Assembly (NCBI RefSeq): GCF_002943525.1 | Contig: NZ_CP025394.1 | Location: 3,162,001 to 3,226,000, forward strand | Origin: Kitasatospora sp. MMS16-BH015 | GTDB lineage: Bacteria > Actinomycetota > Actinomycetes > Streptomycetales > Streptomycetaceae | Direction of reading: 5' to 3' | Length of the DNA stretch: 64,000 nt | Part shown: positions 61,454-64,000 of the stretch, in pieces | Layout: every line of letters begins with the position of its first letter | How positions within the stretch are numbered: position 1 is the stretch's first letter | Translations under genes and position numbers: made by a program | Notes under the pieces: generated by a model | What the model saw: the letters and a program-made list of their open reading frames with translations, nothing else | Databases searched by the model: none | Told to the model about the DNA's origin: nothing

Positions 61454-64000
<2,547 letters not shown>

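Overview
The window is chromosomal DNA of a high-GC actinomycete of the Streptomyces/Kitasatospora type. The evidence is the very strong G/C bias at third codon positions, GTG and TTG starts, a 1646-residue NAD-glutamate dehydrogenase of the Streptomyces 180-kDa class, a tmRNA with an actinobacterial tag, and a gene order (murA-HU-malic enzyme-HelD, smpB-ftsX-ftsE-prfB, secA-hpf-comF-lpqB-mtrB-mtrA) that matches what I remember of Streptomyces chromosomes and, for the secA-mtrA block, Mycobacterium tuberculosis Rv3235-Rv3246c. The species assignment is inference.

Layout. 1-6 kb: the 5' part of a mycosin-like secreted subtilase, then a translationally coupled three-gene molybdenum hydroxylase operon (FAD, 2Fe-2S and molybdopterin subunits). 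6-13 kb: a GH20 hexosaminidase, DUF3039, YqgE, murA, a histone-like HU protein and an NAD-type malic enzyme. 13-18.3 kb: a HelD-like RNA polymerase-associated helicase, then a nitrate/nitrite transporter and a HemD-fold regulator (NnaR type) with a GlnR-like operator upstream. 18.3-24 kb: ssrA (tmRNA) and smpB, an S41 protease, ftsX/ftsE, a tiny zinc-ribbon membrane protein and prfB, i.e. trans-translation, ribosome release and division genes together. 24-30.7 kb: two membrane-anchored Ser/Thr kinases next to a divergent FHA-FtsK-like ATPase. 30.7-43.4 kb: NAD-GDH, an aldehyde-dehydrogenase-like pseudoenzyme, HAD, GNAT, a secreted protein, a DUF3533 membrane protein, DUF6912, a patatin and an Rv3235-family protein. 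43.4-54.9 kb: secA, a YcaQ-like protein, a NarL-type response regulator, hpf, comF, and lpqB-mtrB-mtrA. 55-60.8 kb: a membrane protein followed by the coupled DUF4129-DUF4350-MoxR-DUF58 cluster. 60.8-64 kb: a decayed gene, then the 3' end of an rRNA operon read leftward (5S and most of 23S; 16S is off-window).

Most of the window is conserved core genome. The best candidates for something unusual are: a perfectly phased array of ten 17-bp repeats that ends on the prfB stop codon; an ALDH lacking both catalytic residues beside NAD-GDH; a molybdenum hydroxylase whose large subunit lacks the usual catalytic glutamate and whose 2Fe-2S subunit carries a ~250-residue low-complexity tail; a kinase with four TQ motifs beside an FHA-ATPase; a GlnR-like box at narK; and several repeat structures abutting stop codons. 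No CRISPR array, insertion sequence, phage or tRNA gene was found.
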